A DNA stretch of 64,000 bases from Methanolobus psychrophilus R15. GTDB lineage: Archaea > Halobacteriota > Methanosarcinia > Methanosarcinales > Methanosarcinaceae. The notes beneath the pieces are model-generated. The model saw only the letters and a list, made by a program, of their open reading frames with translations, was not told where the DNA came from and searched no databases. Below are positions 42,349 through 52,300 of the stretch, one piece after another; positions within the stretch are counted from its first letter, which is position 1; each line of letters opens with the position of its first letter. Made by a program: the position numbers and the translations under genes. The stretch spans positions 2,654,042 through 2,718,041 of the forward strand of contig CP003083.1 of assembly GCA_000306725.1 (NCBI GenBank), given 5' to 3'.

Positions 42349-42885
42349 ATGTACTGCGAAAAATGTGGCACCTACAATCCTGATGATACTGCAATTTGCC
42401 TCAATTGCGGTGCCTATATCCCGACAACGCCTCAATATGCAGGTTTCTGGAAAAGGTTCCTGGCAGCTATATTCGATACTTTCCTTGTAGCTGTGATCGG
42501 AGGTCCCATATCTATTATCCTGGGTATCATTCTTGGAAGTGTCGCCGGAAGCTTTGTGGGTATTCTGGGAAACGATTATTTCTTCCAGGCACTCTTCTCT
42601 ACAGTGTTCTTTTTCATAGCAGGCATCTTCCTTGTTTTGAGGTGGCTTTACTTTGCTATCATGGAAAGCTCATCACATCAGGCAACCTTTGGAAAGGAGC
42701 TTATGGGTATAAGGGTCACTGACATGAATGGAAGAAGAATCTCTTTCTGGAGGGCTACCCTCAGGCATTTCGCAAAGATACTCTCTGCCATGGTCTATTA
42801 TCTGGGTTATCTTATGATAGCCTTCACCCGAAAAAAGCAGGGATTACATGACCTGATAGCTGGTTGTCTTGTAATGAATAAGTGA
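42349..42885 (+). CDS. RDD family membrane protein with N-terminal zinc ribbon
   Basis: 178 residues. The zinc ribbon CEKC and CLNC (3-6 and 18-21) is followed by an RDD domain, with FWKRFLAAIFDTFLVAVIGG as its first helix, a long second membrane segment, then FGKELMGIRVTDMNGRRISFWRATLRHF, which is the usual RDD C-terminal block. About three membrane helices. Function unknown; RDD proteins are often accessory membrane proteins. ATG 42349 is chosen since GGAGTG (42334-42339) lies 9 bases upstream; the GTG at 42337 overlaps that site. Confidence 0.85.
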   Translation: MYCEKCGTYNPDDTAICLNCGAYIPTTPQYAGFWKRFLAAIFDTFLVAVIGGPISIILGIILGSVAGSFVGILGNDYFFQALFSTVFFFIAGIFLVLRWLYFAIMESSSHQATFGKELMGIRVTDMNGRRISFWRATLRHFAKILSAMVYYLGYLMIAFTRKKQGLHDLIAGCLVMNK

Positions 42886-42921
42886 TGCTGGTGATGGATT
42901 TAAATTGCTGGTTAAGATGTG

Positions 42922-43296
42922 TCATTTTCCAAGCAGTTCCCTGTCAAAGTTCTCTATAAGGTCGCTCATTTTCTGGTACCACTCGTCTATTGTTCCCTTG
43001 ATCATCTTCTTTACCTGCGCGGGTTCAATAGCTGCATACTCGTAATAATATCCACCAATATCTATTGATCTGGTTTCCCTGTAAACAAGGCCTGAAGCTG
43101 TGAGATTCTGCAAAGAGCGATAAGCTGTGCTACGCTCTCTTCCAAGTAGCTGGCCAAGTTGCTCTGCGGTCATAGGGCCATTTTCAAGTAGTTTTTTGTA
43201 AGTGCTGATGTCAAGTTCTTTCAGGCCAAGTACGCATTTCGCCATATCTTCGCATTTACATTCCGCTCTCATCATTTCAGGGATCGAACTTGCCAT
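42922..43296 (-). CDS. TrmB-like winged-helix transcription regulator
   Basis: 124 residues from ATG 43296 (frame open to 43392, but GAGGGC lies upstream of 43296 and the extension has no domain). Residues about 20-85 form a winged helix: LDISTYKKLLENGPMTAEQLGQLLGRERSTAYRSLQNL is the TrmB-type reading head and SGLVYRETRSIDIGGYYYEY the wing. A C-terminal coiled helix probably dimerises it. CKCEDMAKC near the N-terminus could bind a metal. Divergent from the DUF5591 gene at 43426, with which it may share a control region. Confidence 0.8.
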   Translation of the reverse strand: MASSIPEMMRAECKCEDMAKCVLGLKELDISTYKKLLENGPMTAEQLGQLLGRERSTAYRSLQNLTASGLVYRETRSIDIGGYYYEYAAIEPAQVKKMIKGTIDEWYQKMSDLIENFDRELLGK

Positions 43297-43425
43297 AATA
43301 ATATGCCCTCTTAAATAAAATCTATCTCGTGCAAGATCCTTGTTGGATCGCAAGTGTGTGTTTTGCACAAAACCGTATAGTGTTTGCGTCACTTATATAT
43401 ATAGTTTCCCTGATATTGCTATTCC

Positions 43426-44109
43426 TTGACACCAATTATACCTGAGAACGAGCGTTCGAACATACCGCTGGATACAGAGGAACTAATCTATCATCCGGAC
43501 ATGATACGCGCCAATGAATGGGTGCTCACCGAGTACACGCCTCCTGTAAGGGATATATGTATCTTCGTACCGTGTTCTAAGAAAAAGCCATATCATGAAA
43601 GTCCCTCGCATAAGATATTTGACAGGATCATATTCAGCCTCTTTGAACCTGAAGATGTTCATGTCGTCGTATTCGGAACATGTGGCATCACTCCCCGGGA
43701 AATAGATACTGAGTATCCTTTCATGGATTACCAGTTCATCATGGGCAAATGCAATGTTGCAAAGGTGAAGCGTGATTTCCTGAAAATGGAAAGTGAACGT
43801 CTTGCAGCATATCTTGAGAAAACACGTGATACCTATAAGCACCGTATTGCTTACTGTATCGGGGATTTCAGGAAAGCGATGGAGATGGCGCTTCAAATGA
43901 CTGATGTTCAGGTAACTATCGTCCCCAAGGAGGAGACTATAGCCCAAAACCTGCAACCTCAGCGTAAGTTCATATATGGAAGCCTTAACCAGAAAAAATA
44001 TCTCAAAGACTTTTATGATGCAATAGCCTCAGCAGCCGGTAAGCCATCTCTGGATATTGATCTTGATGACGGGGAATGTGCTGAGGATGATGACTGGTTC
44101 CGTCTCTGA
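43426..44109 (+). CDS. DUF5591-domain protein (related to the archaeosine synthase middle domain)
   Basis: 227 residues. The segment IFVPCSKKKPYHESPSHKIFDRII (about 45-68) is the hallmark of the DUF5591 domain, which also occurs in archaeosine synthase ArcS. The catalytic PCxxRK-like motif of ArcS has KKKPY here. No TGT barrel or PUA domain is fused, so this is a stand-alone version. An acidic tail (DIDLDDGECAEDDDWFRL) ends it. TTG 43426 is used because the sequence before the next ATG (43501) is protein-like; TATATATATAG near 43394 gives a leaderless transcript. Possible role in tRNA modification (inference). Confidence 0.7.
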   Translation: MTPIIPENERSNIPLDTEELIYHPDMIRANEWVLTEYTPPVRDICIFVPCSKKKPYHESPSHKIFDRIIFSLFEPEDVHVVVFGTCGITPREIDTEYPFMDYQFIMGKCNVAKVKRDFLKMESERLAAYLEKTRDTYKHRIAYCIGDFRKAMEMALQMTDVQVTIVPKEETIAQNLQPQRKFIYGSLNQKKYLKDFYDAIASAAGKPSLDIDLDDGECAEDDDWFRL

Positions 44110-44152
44110 GCAGGACCGGAAAAGAAATAGAATGTGGCATTAATGCCACTGT

Positions 44153-44890
44153 TCATTCAAGGTATGGGGATTGTGCAAGTACGGACATTCCATTGTCTGA
44201 TATATTGAGCACGCGAACTTCATTTATGGTGCCTGAACCTCTCATCTTCATGATATATATCGATCTCTGGAGGTTGTTGCCTGCGATTATGCGTCCAAGC
44301 TTGATAACAGAATCCGCGCCATATTCCACCATGTTGTCAAGGTTGTACATAGCTCCCACCGTTATGACTGAAGTTACCTGATGCTTGCGGAACACGCTGA
44401 ATACATCATCGATAAGTGTTCTTAACTTGTAGTTGGACTCGATAGCAAGGAAGAGCGCTTCTATGGAATCGATGAAAATACGGGTGGGTTTGATCTCCTC
44501 TATCTTGCTTTCTACAAGTTTCTTAAAGCTCTTGATAAGCTCTGATGGTGCGATCTCCACACTTTTTTGAAGGCGAAGGCTTGGATCCGTAATGTCCACA
44601 AAGGTGAGTTTTCCCTGCCTGACGTACTCTTCGAGGTTCCAGTTAAAAGAGGTCTGCATTTCCCTTACAATGGATTTTGACTCTTCGGAAGTGATAATGC
44701 ACATTACATTCTCACCCCTCTTTGCTCCTTCAACAATGAATTGTGTTCCAAAGATAGTCTTACCTGTACCGGATTCTCCCGAGACGACATTTGCAGTTCC
44801 CACGAAGTATCCTCCGCGTAGCATTTCATCCAATCCCGGTATTCCCGTCCCTATTCTCTCTGATAGATATGCCTCTGACACGTATACCAC
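44153..44890 (-). CDS. KaiC-like RecA-superfamily ATPase (RadA/RAD55 domain)
   Basis: 245 residues, one RecA-type ATPase domain: Walker A GESGTGKT (38-45), a KaiC-like catalytic Glu pair in CIITSEESK, and Walker B TRIFIDSIEAL. Starts with SERIGTGIPGLDEML, the typical KaiC/GvpD-like N-terminus. Single-domain archaeal KaiC-like proteins are thought to link ATP binding to signalling by protein contacts; partner unknown. GTG 44890 or GTG 44881, which has AGGTG a proper distance upstream, are the start options. Confidence 0.88.
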   Translation of the reverse strand: MVYVSEAYLSERIGTGIPGLDEMLRGGYFVGTANVVSGESGTGKTIFGTQFIVEGAKRGENVMCIITSEESKSIVREMQTSFNWNLEEYVRQGKLTFVDITDPSLRLQKSVEIAPSELIKSFKKLVESKIEEIKPTRIFIDSIEALFLAIESNYKLRTLIDDVFSVFRKHQVTSVITVGAMYNLDNMVEYGADSVIKLGRIIAGNNLQRSIYIMKMRGSGTINEVRVLNISDNGMSVLAQSPYLE

Positions 44891-45206
44891 CTATGATATC
44901 TAAGTAGTTTTGATCTTATTCCCAAACTCAATAAATGTACTGTTTTAATAAAAGGCTACTTATACCTTATTGAGGTGAATGGTACCCTTTGCTCTGATGC
45001 CGATGGATCGAGCATTAGTTTATTATGTTATCCTAATATAAAAAAGCGCGTATTTTATTTATAAGCACTTGCAGTCTGCTTTCCAACATGTGAAAAGACC
45101 TATCTTTAAAAGCGTGAACTATTTGTATTATCGCAGGCAATCCTCTGTGCTTACCAAAGGAACCTGCTACGGCCTATGGAACTTGCTCGTTCTTCAGGAG
45201 ATGGAC
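44891..45206. other. Promoter gap before HMG-CoA reductase
   Basis: 316 bases with the divergent promoters of the KaiC-like and hmgA genes. The frame of hmgA is open upstream to 45069 but looks non-coding. A T-rich run (TTTTATTTATAAG, 45053-45065) may be the hmgA TATA region, which would give a leader of about 120 bases. No RNA gene is seen. Confidence 0.45.
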
Positions 45207-46451
45207 ATGATATTAAGAGATGATTCAAATGAAAATGAAAGGGAGCTTCTTGCAAAGGTTATCAAAGGCGAGATTCCTTATCACCGGATAGATTCACTGA
45301 CGGACAAAGAGACAGCGGTCAGGATAAGGCGATCTGCAGTTGAAAGGTCTTATGGTGTGGAGCTTGAACACATCAGGACATGTTCCCTTAATCTTGAAGA
45401 TGCAACAAAGCGCAACATAGAGAATATGATAGGCGCTATCCAGGTGCCGCTGGGTGTTGCAGGTCCGTTAAAAGTAAAAGGAGAGTTTGCCGAAGGTTCC
45501 TATCATATCCCGTTGGCTACGACGGAAGGCGCCCTTGTTGCAAGCGTGAACAGGGGATGTTCTGTCATAACCGGATCTGGTGGCTCAAATGTGCGCATAT
45601 TCCAGGATGTTATGACAAGAGCCCCTGTATTCAAACTTGATAATGTGGTCAGGGCAAGGGAATTTGCAGACTGGGTAAAAGATCCCGAGGTATTTTCCCG
45701 GATGAAGGACAAGGCATCACAGACGACCCGCTTCGGGGAACTTGTCGGAGTTGAGTCGTACGTTACAGGGAATACTGTCTACCTCCGTTTTTCATATGAC
45801 ACTAAGGATGCCATGGGCATGAACATGGTGACCATAGCCACAGAAGCCCTGACAGCACTTATCGAGGATGAGTTTGGAGCGATTCCTATCTCACTTTCAG
45901 GTAATATGTGTACTGATAAGAAGCCGGCTTCAATAAACATCATTCTGGGCAGGGGAAAAACCGTTGCAGCGGATGTCATAATTCCGAAAGGCCTGGTCGA
46001 GGAGCGCCTGAAATGTAAGCCTGAGACAATGGTGGATGTAAATTACAGGAAGAACCTGCTTGGTTCTGCACGTGCCGGTGCGCTTGGGTATAACGCACAT
46101 GCTGCGAATATAATTGCTGCAATGTTCATCGCATGCGGGCAGGATGCAGCCCATGTGGTGGAAGGAAGTACCGCCATTACAACCATGGAACTGACAAAAT
46201 ATGGTGACCTTTATTGTTCGGTGACCATTCCGTCCCTAGCAGTGGGTACGGTCGGAGGGGGAACAGGTCTCGGACCGCAAGGCGACTGCCTGAAACTGCT
46301 TGGTGTGAAAGGTTCAGGAACCCCGCCGGGCACAAACTCAAAGAAACTGGCCGAGATTGTGGCTGTCGCTGTGCTGGCAGGAGAGATCTCCCTAATTGGC
46401 GCCCAAGCTGCCGGACATCTTGCCAGGGCACACGCGGAACTTGGACGCTGA
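45207..46451 (+). CDS. hmgA: 3-hydroxy-3-methylglutaryl-CoA reductase (NADPH)
   Basis: Class I HMG-CoA reductase of 414 residues, which makes mevalonate for archaeal isoprenoid lipids. Marks: ENMIGAIQVPLGVAGPL (substrate loop), DAMGMNMV (NADPH-binding), GTVGGGTGLGPQ and the C-terminal SLIGAQAAGHLARAHAELGR. AGGAG (45196-45200) is 6 bases before the ATG at 45207, which fixes the start; 46 further in-frame codons upstream give no family match. The next gene is convergent. Confidence 0.95.
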   Translation: MILRDDSNENERELLAKVIKGEIPYHRIDSLTDKETAVRIRRSAVERSYGVELEHIRTCSLNLEDATKRNIENMIGAIQVPLGVAGPLKVKGEFAEGSYHIPLATTEGALVASVNRGCSVITGSGGSNVRIFQDVMTRAPVFKLDNVVRAREFADWVKDPEVFSRMKDKASQTTRFGELVGVESYVTGNTVYLRFSYDTKDAMGMNMVTIATEALTALIEDEFGAIPISLSGNMCTDKKPASINIILGRGKTVAADVIIPKGLVEERLKCKPETMVDVNYRKNLLGSARAGALGYNAHAANIIAAMFIACGQDAAHVVEGSTAITTMELTKYGDLYCSVTIPSLAVGTVGGGTGLGPQGDCLKLLGVKGSGTPPGTNSKKLAEIVAVAVLAGEISLIGAQAAGHLARAHAELGR

Positions 46452-46480
46452 GGATTTTGCTGAAAATGGCATGACCATTT

Positions 46481-46687
46481 TCAACATTTATCCCTGGCTT
46501 TTCTCAGCAGGTCCGAGCATTCGCTCATTTTCTGTTCTGCCTGCAGGATATCATCCGCCAGCTCCGTATAGCCGGCATCCCGTACTTTTACCGACCATTC
46601 CTTGAAACTCTTGCTATGGCTTTCATTATGCTCGACCCAGTGTTCAAGAAGATGTGCCAGTTTTGATCTGTTTATGTCTTTTGTCAT
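46481..46687 (-). CDS. Small helical conserved-type protein (68 aa)
   Basis: Mostly helical: LAHLLEHWVEHNESHSKSFKEWSVKVRDAGYTELADDILQAEQ. The EHWVEHNESHSKSFKEW block with spaced histidines recurs in small archaeal and bacterial proteins near metal-enzyme genes, and could bind a metal through its His/Glu pattern (inference). It is encoded directly downstream of the homoaconitase/isopropylmalate isomerase gene, 51 bases away on the same strand, and may be co-transcribed. No other function can be shown. Confidence 0.75.
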   Translation of the reverse strand: MTKDINRSKLAHLLEHWVEHNESHSKSFKEWSVKVRDAGYTELADDILQAEQKMSECSDLLRKARDKC

Positions 46688-46738
46688 TTATTCGCCTCAA
46701 TGTTCTGACTTGTGATAATGTTATATGGAAATGCGGTT

Positions 46739-47980
46739 CTAAATGTCTGCCGGGCTGGTTATCTCTCCGGTTAGCGCTGATGCGGCGGCTGTAGCCGGGG
46801 AGGCAAGATAGATGAATCCTCCCGTGCCCATCCTGCCTTTGAAGTTCCGGTTGGCTGTCGATATGCATACCTCTCCCTTGGCAATGACTCCCATGTGTCC
46901 TCCAAGGCAGGGTCCACATCCGGGTGTGCCAATTGTCGCTCCGGACTCAAGGAGTGTCTCTATGATGCCTTTACGGACAGCCTTAAGGAACACCTCTCTT
47001 GATGCAGGGATGACAAGTGTCCTGACAACCACCTTTTCTCCTTTGAGGATATTCGCTGCTGCTTCAAGGTCTTCCAGCCGGCCATTGGTGCAGGTTCCGA
47101 TAAATGCCTGGTCGATCCTGGTGGCGGGCAGCTCTGAGATATTGCATACATTATCGACATTATGCGGGCATGCGACCTGCGGTTCCAAAGTACCTGCATC
47201 AAAATGGTACTCCTGTGAATAATGCGCATCCTCGTCCGCATATACGGGCTCATAGCTTCCCTGAGAACGCTCCTTAAGGTACTCAAAGGTTGTTCTATCA
47301 GGCGGGACTATCCCTGCCTTTGCTCCCATTTCTATTGCCATGTTACAAAGAGTCATCCGGCCTGAGATGGAAAGGTTTTCTATCGTGCTTCCATAGAACT
47401 CCGCGGCTTTATAGGTAGCTCCTGCCACCCCCAGGGTTCCGATTATCTTGAGTGTGAGGTCCTTTGCATGGGTGTGTTTTCCCAGTTTTCCATCTGCCGT
47501 TATCCTGATGCTCTCAGGAATCCTGAACCAGAGTTTACCTGTGGCGAATATCTCTGCCATGTCCGTAGCCCCCACTCCTGTTCCGAAGGCTCCGAACGCT
47601 CCGTAGGTGCATGAATGGGAATCGGCTCCTACTATGAGCTTTCCGGGCAGTGCAAATCCTTTCTCCGGAAGCAGCTGGTGGCAGATGCCTTCTCCTGTGT
47701 CATAGAAGTTCTTTATTTCCTGTTCCTTCACCCATTCACGGATGTCCTTCTGCAAGGCTGCGGTGGTGTCGGTGTTTGCCGGCGTAAGATGATCAAAGGG
47801 GATAACAATCTTTTCCGGATCCCATACTTTCCTGATCTCCATTTCCCTGAAAGATCTTACAGCAAGTATGCTTGTCCCATCATGAGCCATGGCACAGTCT
47901 ACATCCGCTATGACAAAATCATTCTCTTTGGCATGTTTTCCTGCTGCACGGCTGAATATCTTTTCGCTGATAGTGCTCAA
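46739..47980 (-). CDS. Homoaconitase / 3-isopropylmalate dehydratase large subunit
   Basis: 413 residues, aconitase superfamily. The [4Fe-4S] ligands are in [11 protein letters not shown] and [11 protein letters not shown]; other blocks are [23 protein letters not shown] and NRNFKGRMG. In methanogens this subfamily serves as homoaconitase (coenzyme B synthesis, HacA) or isopropylmalate isomerase (leucine, LeuC); sequence alone does not decide. The small subunit is not next to it. TTG 47980 is the start: GGAG (47992-47989) lies 8 bases upstream, and the nearest ATG runs into a stop. Confidence 0.9.
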   Translation of the reverse strand: MSTISEKIFSRAAGKHAKENDFVIADVDCAMAHDGTSILAVRSFREMEIRKVWDPEKIVIPFDHLTPANTDTTAALQKDIREWVKEQEIKNFYDTGEGICHQLLPEKGFALPGKLIVGADSHSCTYGAFGAFGTGVGATDMAEIFATGKLWFRIPESIRITADGKLGKHTHAKDLTLKIIGTLGVAGATYKAAEFYGSTIENLSISGRMTLCNMAIEMGAKAGIVPPDRTTFEYLKERSQGSYEPVYADEDAHYSQEYHFDAGTLEPQVACPHNVDNVCNISELPATRIDQAFIGTCTNGRLEDLEAAANILKGEKVVVRTLVIPASREVFLKAVRKGIIETLLESGATIGTPGCGPCLGGHMGVIAKGEVCISTANRNFKGRMGTGGFIYLASPATAAASALTGEITSPADI

Positions 47981-48174
47981 AAAAATAACTCCATTTCTTG
48001 CAGTTCATCTGCTGTAGTGTATGATTATGAGACAGATTATCCCGATATAAAATCTGCGATTGAATTATCTGTCGGTGAGCAGAATAAATAGGGTTGGAAA
48101 ATTTAAAATATGTCCTGTTATTCTCTGCAGTGCCCATAGAATGTAAACAGTGAGTCTGTGATCTTGTTTATACT

Positions 48175-48549
48175 TCAGGTAAGACTTTTAAGTCTCTCGA
48201 TGTTCTCAAGCACTGATCTGCTCTCATATAGCACTTTTTCTTCGATGCTGCCAATTATTTCTTCAAGGGGTGTGATCAGCCTGTATAGCTTAACCGGCCT
48301 GCCTTTACCTTCGTTTTTCTTTTCTTCCCTAATCTCAACCCAGTTGTTGTCTCTAAGGAATCTCATGGCAATACTGACTTCAGGCTGACGCAGATCTGAA
48401 GTTGCTTCTATTTCACGGGAAGTTATTTCATCCCCGCTAGCCAGGGTCGCAATCGTCAGTGCAACAGGTCTGTTCATATCCAGTTTCCTGAGCAACTCGA
48501 CCATTTCGTACTCCTTTTCATTCATGTTGCGGGGTTTCTTTTCTCTCAT
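48175..48549 (-). CDS. Winged-helix transcription regulator
   Basis: 124 residues. KEYEMVELLRKLDMNRPVALTIATLASGDEITSREIEATSDLRQPEVSIAMRFLRDNNWV is a winged helix of the MarR/ArsR-type group (recognition helix QPEVSIAMRFL), with a basic wing EEKKNEGKGRPVKLYRL and a C-terminal coiled dimer helix. Archaeal members are often self-regulated. The perfect dyad at 48629-48648, 80-100 bases before its start, is a candidate operator. Confidence 0.8.
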   Translation of the reverse strand: MREKKPRNMNEKEYEMVELLRKLDMNRPVALTIATLASGDEITSREIEATSDLRQPEVSIAMRFLRDNNWVEIREEKKNEGKGRPVKLYRLITPLEEIIGSIEEKVLYESRSVLENIERLKSLT

Positions 48550-48628
48550 GCAATATCACCAAATAACTTTCAGTTTCGTTTTATCTTTAATTCTGAATGG
48601 TCACCAGAACATTTTCCTTTACTGTGTG

Positions 48629-48648
48629 GATCAGACAACTGTCTGATC
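48629..48648. promoter_or_regulatory. Dyad operator candidate GATCAGAC-N4-GTCTGATC
   Basis: Perfect 8-bp arms around AACT, within the 415-base gene-free stretch 48550-48964 upstream of the winged-helix gene. The arms and spacing fit a homodimeric wHTH regulator. The rest of the stretch is AT-rich (GTATTTATTATATATT near 48707) and holds no RNA or protein gene that I can support. Confidence 0.45.
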
Positions 48649-48964
48649 AGCAGTTTACACATCATTTAATACCTGATCTTGATGCGTTGCAAGTTCACAA
48701 CTATTATAAGTATTTATTATATATTAATCCATATTACAACAAAATAGTGAGTCTGCAACGTATATTTCATACAATAGATAATTTGGTATAGTAATGGCTA
48801 TATAAAGAACATATAGTCAACTCTAAAAATTGATTATTCAAACCATTATTCAAAATAGAAGTGCCCATTATCAATACAGCATCGGAATAAAATAGTGGGA
48901 GCTATGTATCAGTTCGAGATATGGTGGCTGGCGCAATAGGTAGCAAAAGCCCTAAAAATTAGAA

Positions 48965-49038
48965 TGGGCCCGCTGAGATTCGAACTCAGGACCTCACGGT
49001 TATCAGCCGTGCGCTCCACCGAGCTAAGCTACGGGCCC
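48965..49038 (-). tRNA. tRNA-Ile (GAT anticodon)
   Basis: Cloverleaf: acceptor GGGCCCG/CGGGCCC, D-arm with AGCTCGGTGGAGC, anticodon loop CTGATAA with GAT, T-arm ending CTCAG; discriminator A73 at 48965. CCA is not encoded (TT follows). Confidence 0.97.
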
Positions 49039-49224
49039 ACTTGCATATTTTATTGCTCCTGAATAATTGTGTTATTCAAGCGACACTCCAAATACGCATA
49101 CAGGTACTTTAATATTTCGCTCTGCCCCATCCCTTACTACTATATTATTTTACGATGTATAGCTTTGCGGGTCACTCCCAGCGATAACTTTATTTGGTAT
49201 AATACCTGTATGAGGTCAATTACT

Positions 49225-49296
49225 GGGCTGGTAGATCAGGGGAAGATCGCTACCTTGGCATGGTAGAGGCCTCGGGTTCAATTCCCGACCAGTCCA
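49225..49296 (+). tRNA. tRNA-Ala (GGC anticodon)
   Basis: Cloverleaf with acceptor GGGCTGG/CCAGTCC, which contains the G3-U70 pair that defines alanine identity; anticodon loop TTGGCAT (GGC); T-arm TCGGG-TTCAATT-CCCGA; A73 at 49296. CCA is not encoded. Confidence 0.97.
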
Positions 49297-49389
49297 CTCA
49301 AATATCTCCAATAGTCTTTAAAATGTGCTATTGGCCGTTTCATATTTTTCTCATTTCCTGTGTAAGTTGCATAATATTTTTCTGAGCTC

Positions 49390-52300
49390 CTACACATCTT
49401 GAAGTTGTTCTGCCAGCAGATCATACTGTTTTTCCAGTTCAGGCATAATAGCTGTAATATCTTCCAATTTACCTATGTTGCCCGCTTTCTCCATCCGGGA
49501 AGCGACATCGCTCAGGGCCATGCCGCCAAGGTTTGCCGAAGCACCTTTGATCTTATGTGCATACGCGCTGACGCCGGATATTTCTCCCTTTTCAATTGTT
49601 TTTCTTAGTTCATAGACATGCTTTGGCATATCTTTCAGGAAAATTGCAATCAATCTTCTGGCAAGATCTTCATCGCCCATTATCCTTTCAAAGAGGGCTT
49701 CCCTGTCAAATACCAGTGGTTTTGCAGGCGCATCCTTGTCAGTATGGGATAATGTGCCTTCATGTCCCTCTCTCTGTATCGTTGCAAGCCATTTATCCAG
49801 TACCCTTTTCAGAGCCTCCATAGAAACTGGCTTTGAAATATAATCATCCATGCCTGATTCTATAAACCGCTCCCTGTCTCCCTTCATGGCATGTGCTGTC
49901 ATTGCAATTATCGGGACGTCCTTATTGAGGACTGCAGAACCAGAATAACGAATAAGTCTTGTAGCTGCCAGTCCGTCCATTTCAGGCATCTGCACATCCA
50001 TGAGCACAAGATCATAAGGAATCATTTCTAGGGCTTTTAATGCTTCTGCACCATTGGCCACAGTATCTGTACGGAATCCCAGCTTCTTTAACATGCTCTG
50101 GGCTACCTTCTGATTGACTATGTTGTCCTCAGCCAGCAGGATCCTTACATTATTAGTGTGCCTCTGCGGGACAACATTTTCGTTAACATTAGAGCTTTGT
50201 TCCTGTATCTTCCGGTCTATGGGCAGAAGGGATGACAGCTTATCGAATAGCTCCGACTGTCTGAGTGGCTTGGTAAGGTAAGCTTCAAAATAGCTCCTTT
50301 CGAGCTGCTCCATGACAGGCCACTGTCCCAGGGATGTCAGCATTATCAGGAATGTGTCTTTTATTTTGTCATCAGACTTTATGATCCTTGCAAGGGTCAG
50401 TCCATCCATTCCCGGCATATGCATGTCCAGGATTGTCACATGGAATGGCTTGTGGTCTTCATGTGCTCTGTAAAGAGTCTGCAGTGCCGTGGGACCATCG
50501 ACAGCTTCCACTGGATTTGTACCCCACGAAGAGAGCTGAGAGATAAGTATCTCCCGGTTTGTGGCGTTATCGTCTACAACGAGTATGCGCGCACTTTGGA
50601 TATCCGCTGGCAGAAGTTTCTTTATTGCACCGTCTGGCCTCTTGGCAAAGCGGAGCGTGAACCAGAACTCTGAGCCTTTTCCCTCATTGCTTTTAACACC
50701 TATGTTCCCTCCCATCATTTTCACAAGCTGCTTTGAGATGGCAAGACCAAGGCCTGTCCCACTATATTGTCGTGTTGTGGAGGCATCTATCTGGTAGAAC
50801 TGGTTAAAAAGAAGGCCTATCTTATCTTCTGCAATACCTATTCCTGTATCCTTTACAGAAAACCGCAAGAGGACCTCTGTGTTTGTTTCGGATTCCCGGG
50901 TCACCCTTACGACCACTTCACCCAGATGGGTGAACTTAACCGCATTACCGGCAAGGTTGGTCAATATCTGTTGCAGACGTCCTGGATCGCCGCTGATATA
51001 AGCAGGCACATCCGGATCTGCTGCGCAAATAAATTCCAGCCCCTTATCGTGTGCTTTTATGGATAGCATAGCAGCAAAGCTATCCAATACATTGTGCAGA
51101 TCAAAATCCAGCATTTCCAGCTCTAGCTTACCTGCCTCTATCTTTGAGAAGTCCAGTATATCATTGATTATCTCTAGCAGCGCCTCTCCACTTGCCTGCA
51201 CCGTTTCAACATAATGTCGTTGCTCTTCATTGAGCTCTGTGTCAAGAAGCAGACCTGTCATGCCGATCACACCATTCATTGGTGTGCGTATCTCATGGGA
51301 CATGTTGGCCAGGAACTCACTCTTGGCTTTGGTGGCCTCTTCTGCCCTTGCCAAAGCCCTGTCAAGTTCCTTATTCTTTATTTCCACCTCATCTGCATAT
51401 GTTTGCAGTTTTTCTTCAGCAAGTTTGCGTTCGGTGATGTCCACCAGCATTCCAATAAGTCCTCCTTGTCTGCCATTGGCCAGGCGGACCCCATCAACTG
51501 AGTACAGGGTTATATGCATATTCCCGTCCGCATACATAATCGGCAGCTCATAGCTCCTTTGACTTGCCTCGCTAATAACCTCCATGTCCTCGGCGTGGAA
51601 ACTCTTACGCTCTTCCATAGGCAGGTAATCTAAGTCCAGGACGGTTTTCGTGAGCATGTACTCCCGTGTTGTATTAAAAACCCTTTCATATGCGCGGTTA
51701 CACCCTGCAAACCTTCCTGTGGCATCTTTGATGAAGATGGGGTGGGGAATGCTGTCAATGAGTGACTGTTGGAAAATTACCTGGTCTGCCAGCGCTTCCT
51801 CGGCACGTCTGCGTTCTGTGATGTCGCGGAATGACCACACGCGTCCAACAATATCCTCGCCGATCTTTTGGGGCTGGGAGTATCTTTCAAAGATACGCCC
51901 ATCTGAAAAATCAATATGGTCAAAACTGGATGCTTCCGGTCGTGCATATAAGTCCATTACCTTGGACACGAACATATCCGGATCAGAAAGCTGTGACAGA
52001 ATTGCTTTTAGTACAGTGGTATCATCATGGTTGGAAAGAAGTTCTTCAGAAAGCTGCCACATCTCGGCAAACTTTCGATTCCAGTGTGTTATCCTTCCTT
52101 CCCGGTTCACTATCAGGATGCCATCTGCTGTTGATTCCAGTGATGCGTTGAGCAGGGATATCGAATATTTAAGTTCATCGTCAGCACGTTTGCGTTCGGT
52201 GATGTCCCGGCTAACTCCCAGAATGCCAACAAATGCACCTTGTTCATTATAGATGCCTGAGATCGTAGCTTCTGTCCAGACAGTTGAACCGTCCCTGCAA

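Noticed and set aside
45069-45206. N-terminal extension of HMG-CoA reductase by 46 codons
   Set aside because: Archaeal HMG-CoA reductases start near the ATG at 45207, which has a proper AGGAG site.
48597-48791. 64-codon plus-strand frame upstream of tRNA-Ile
   Set aside because: No ribosome-binding site, biased composition from AT-rich promoter DNA, and it covers the operator dyad.
49069-49266. 65-codon frame
   Set aside because: Overlaps tRNA-Ala and has no protein-like features.
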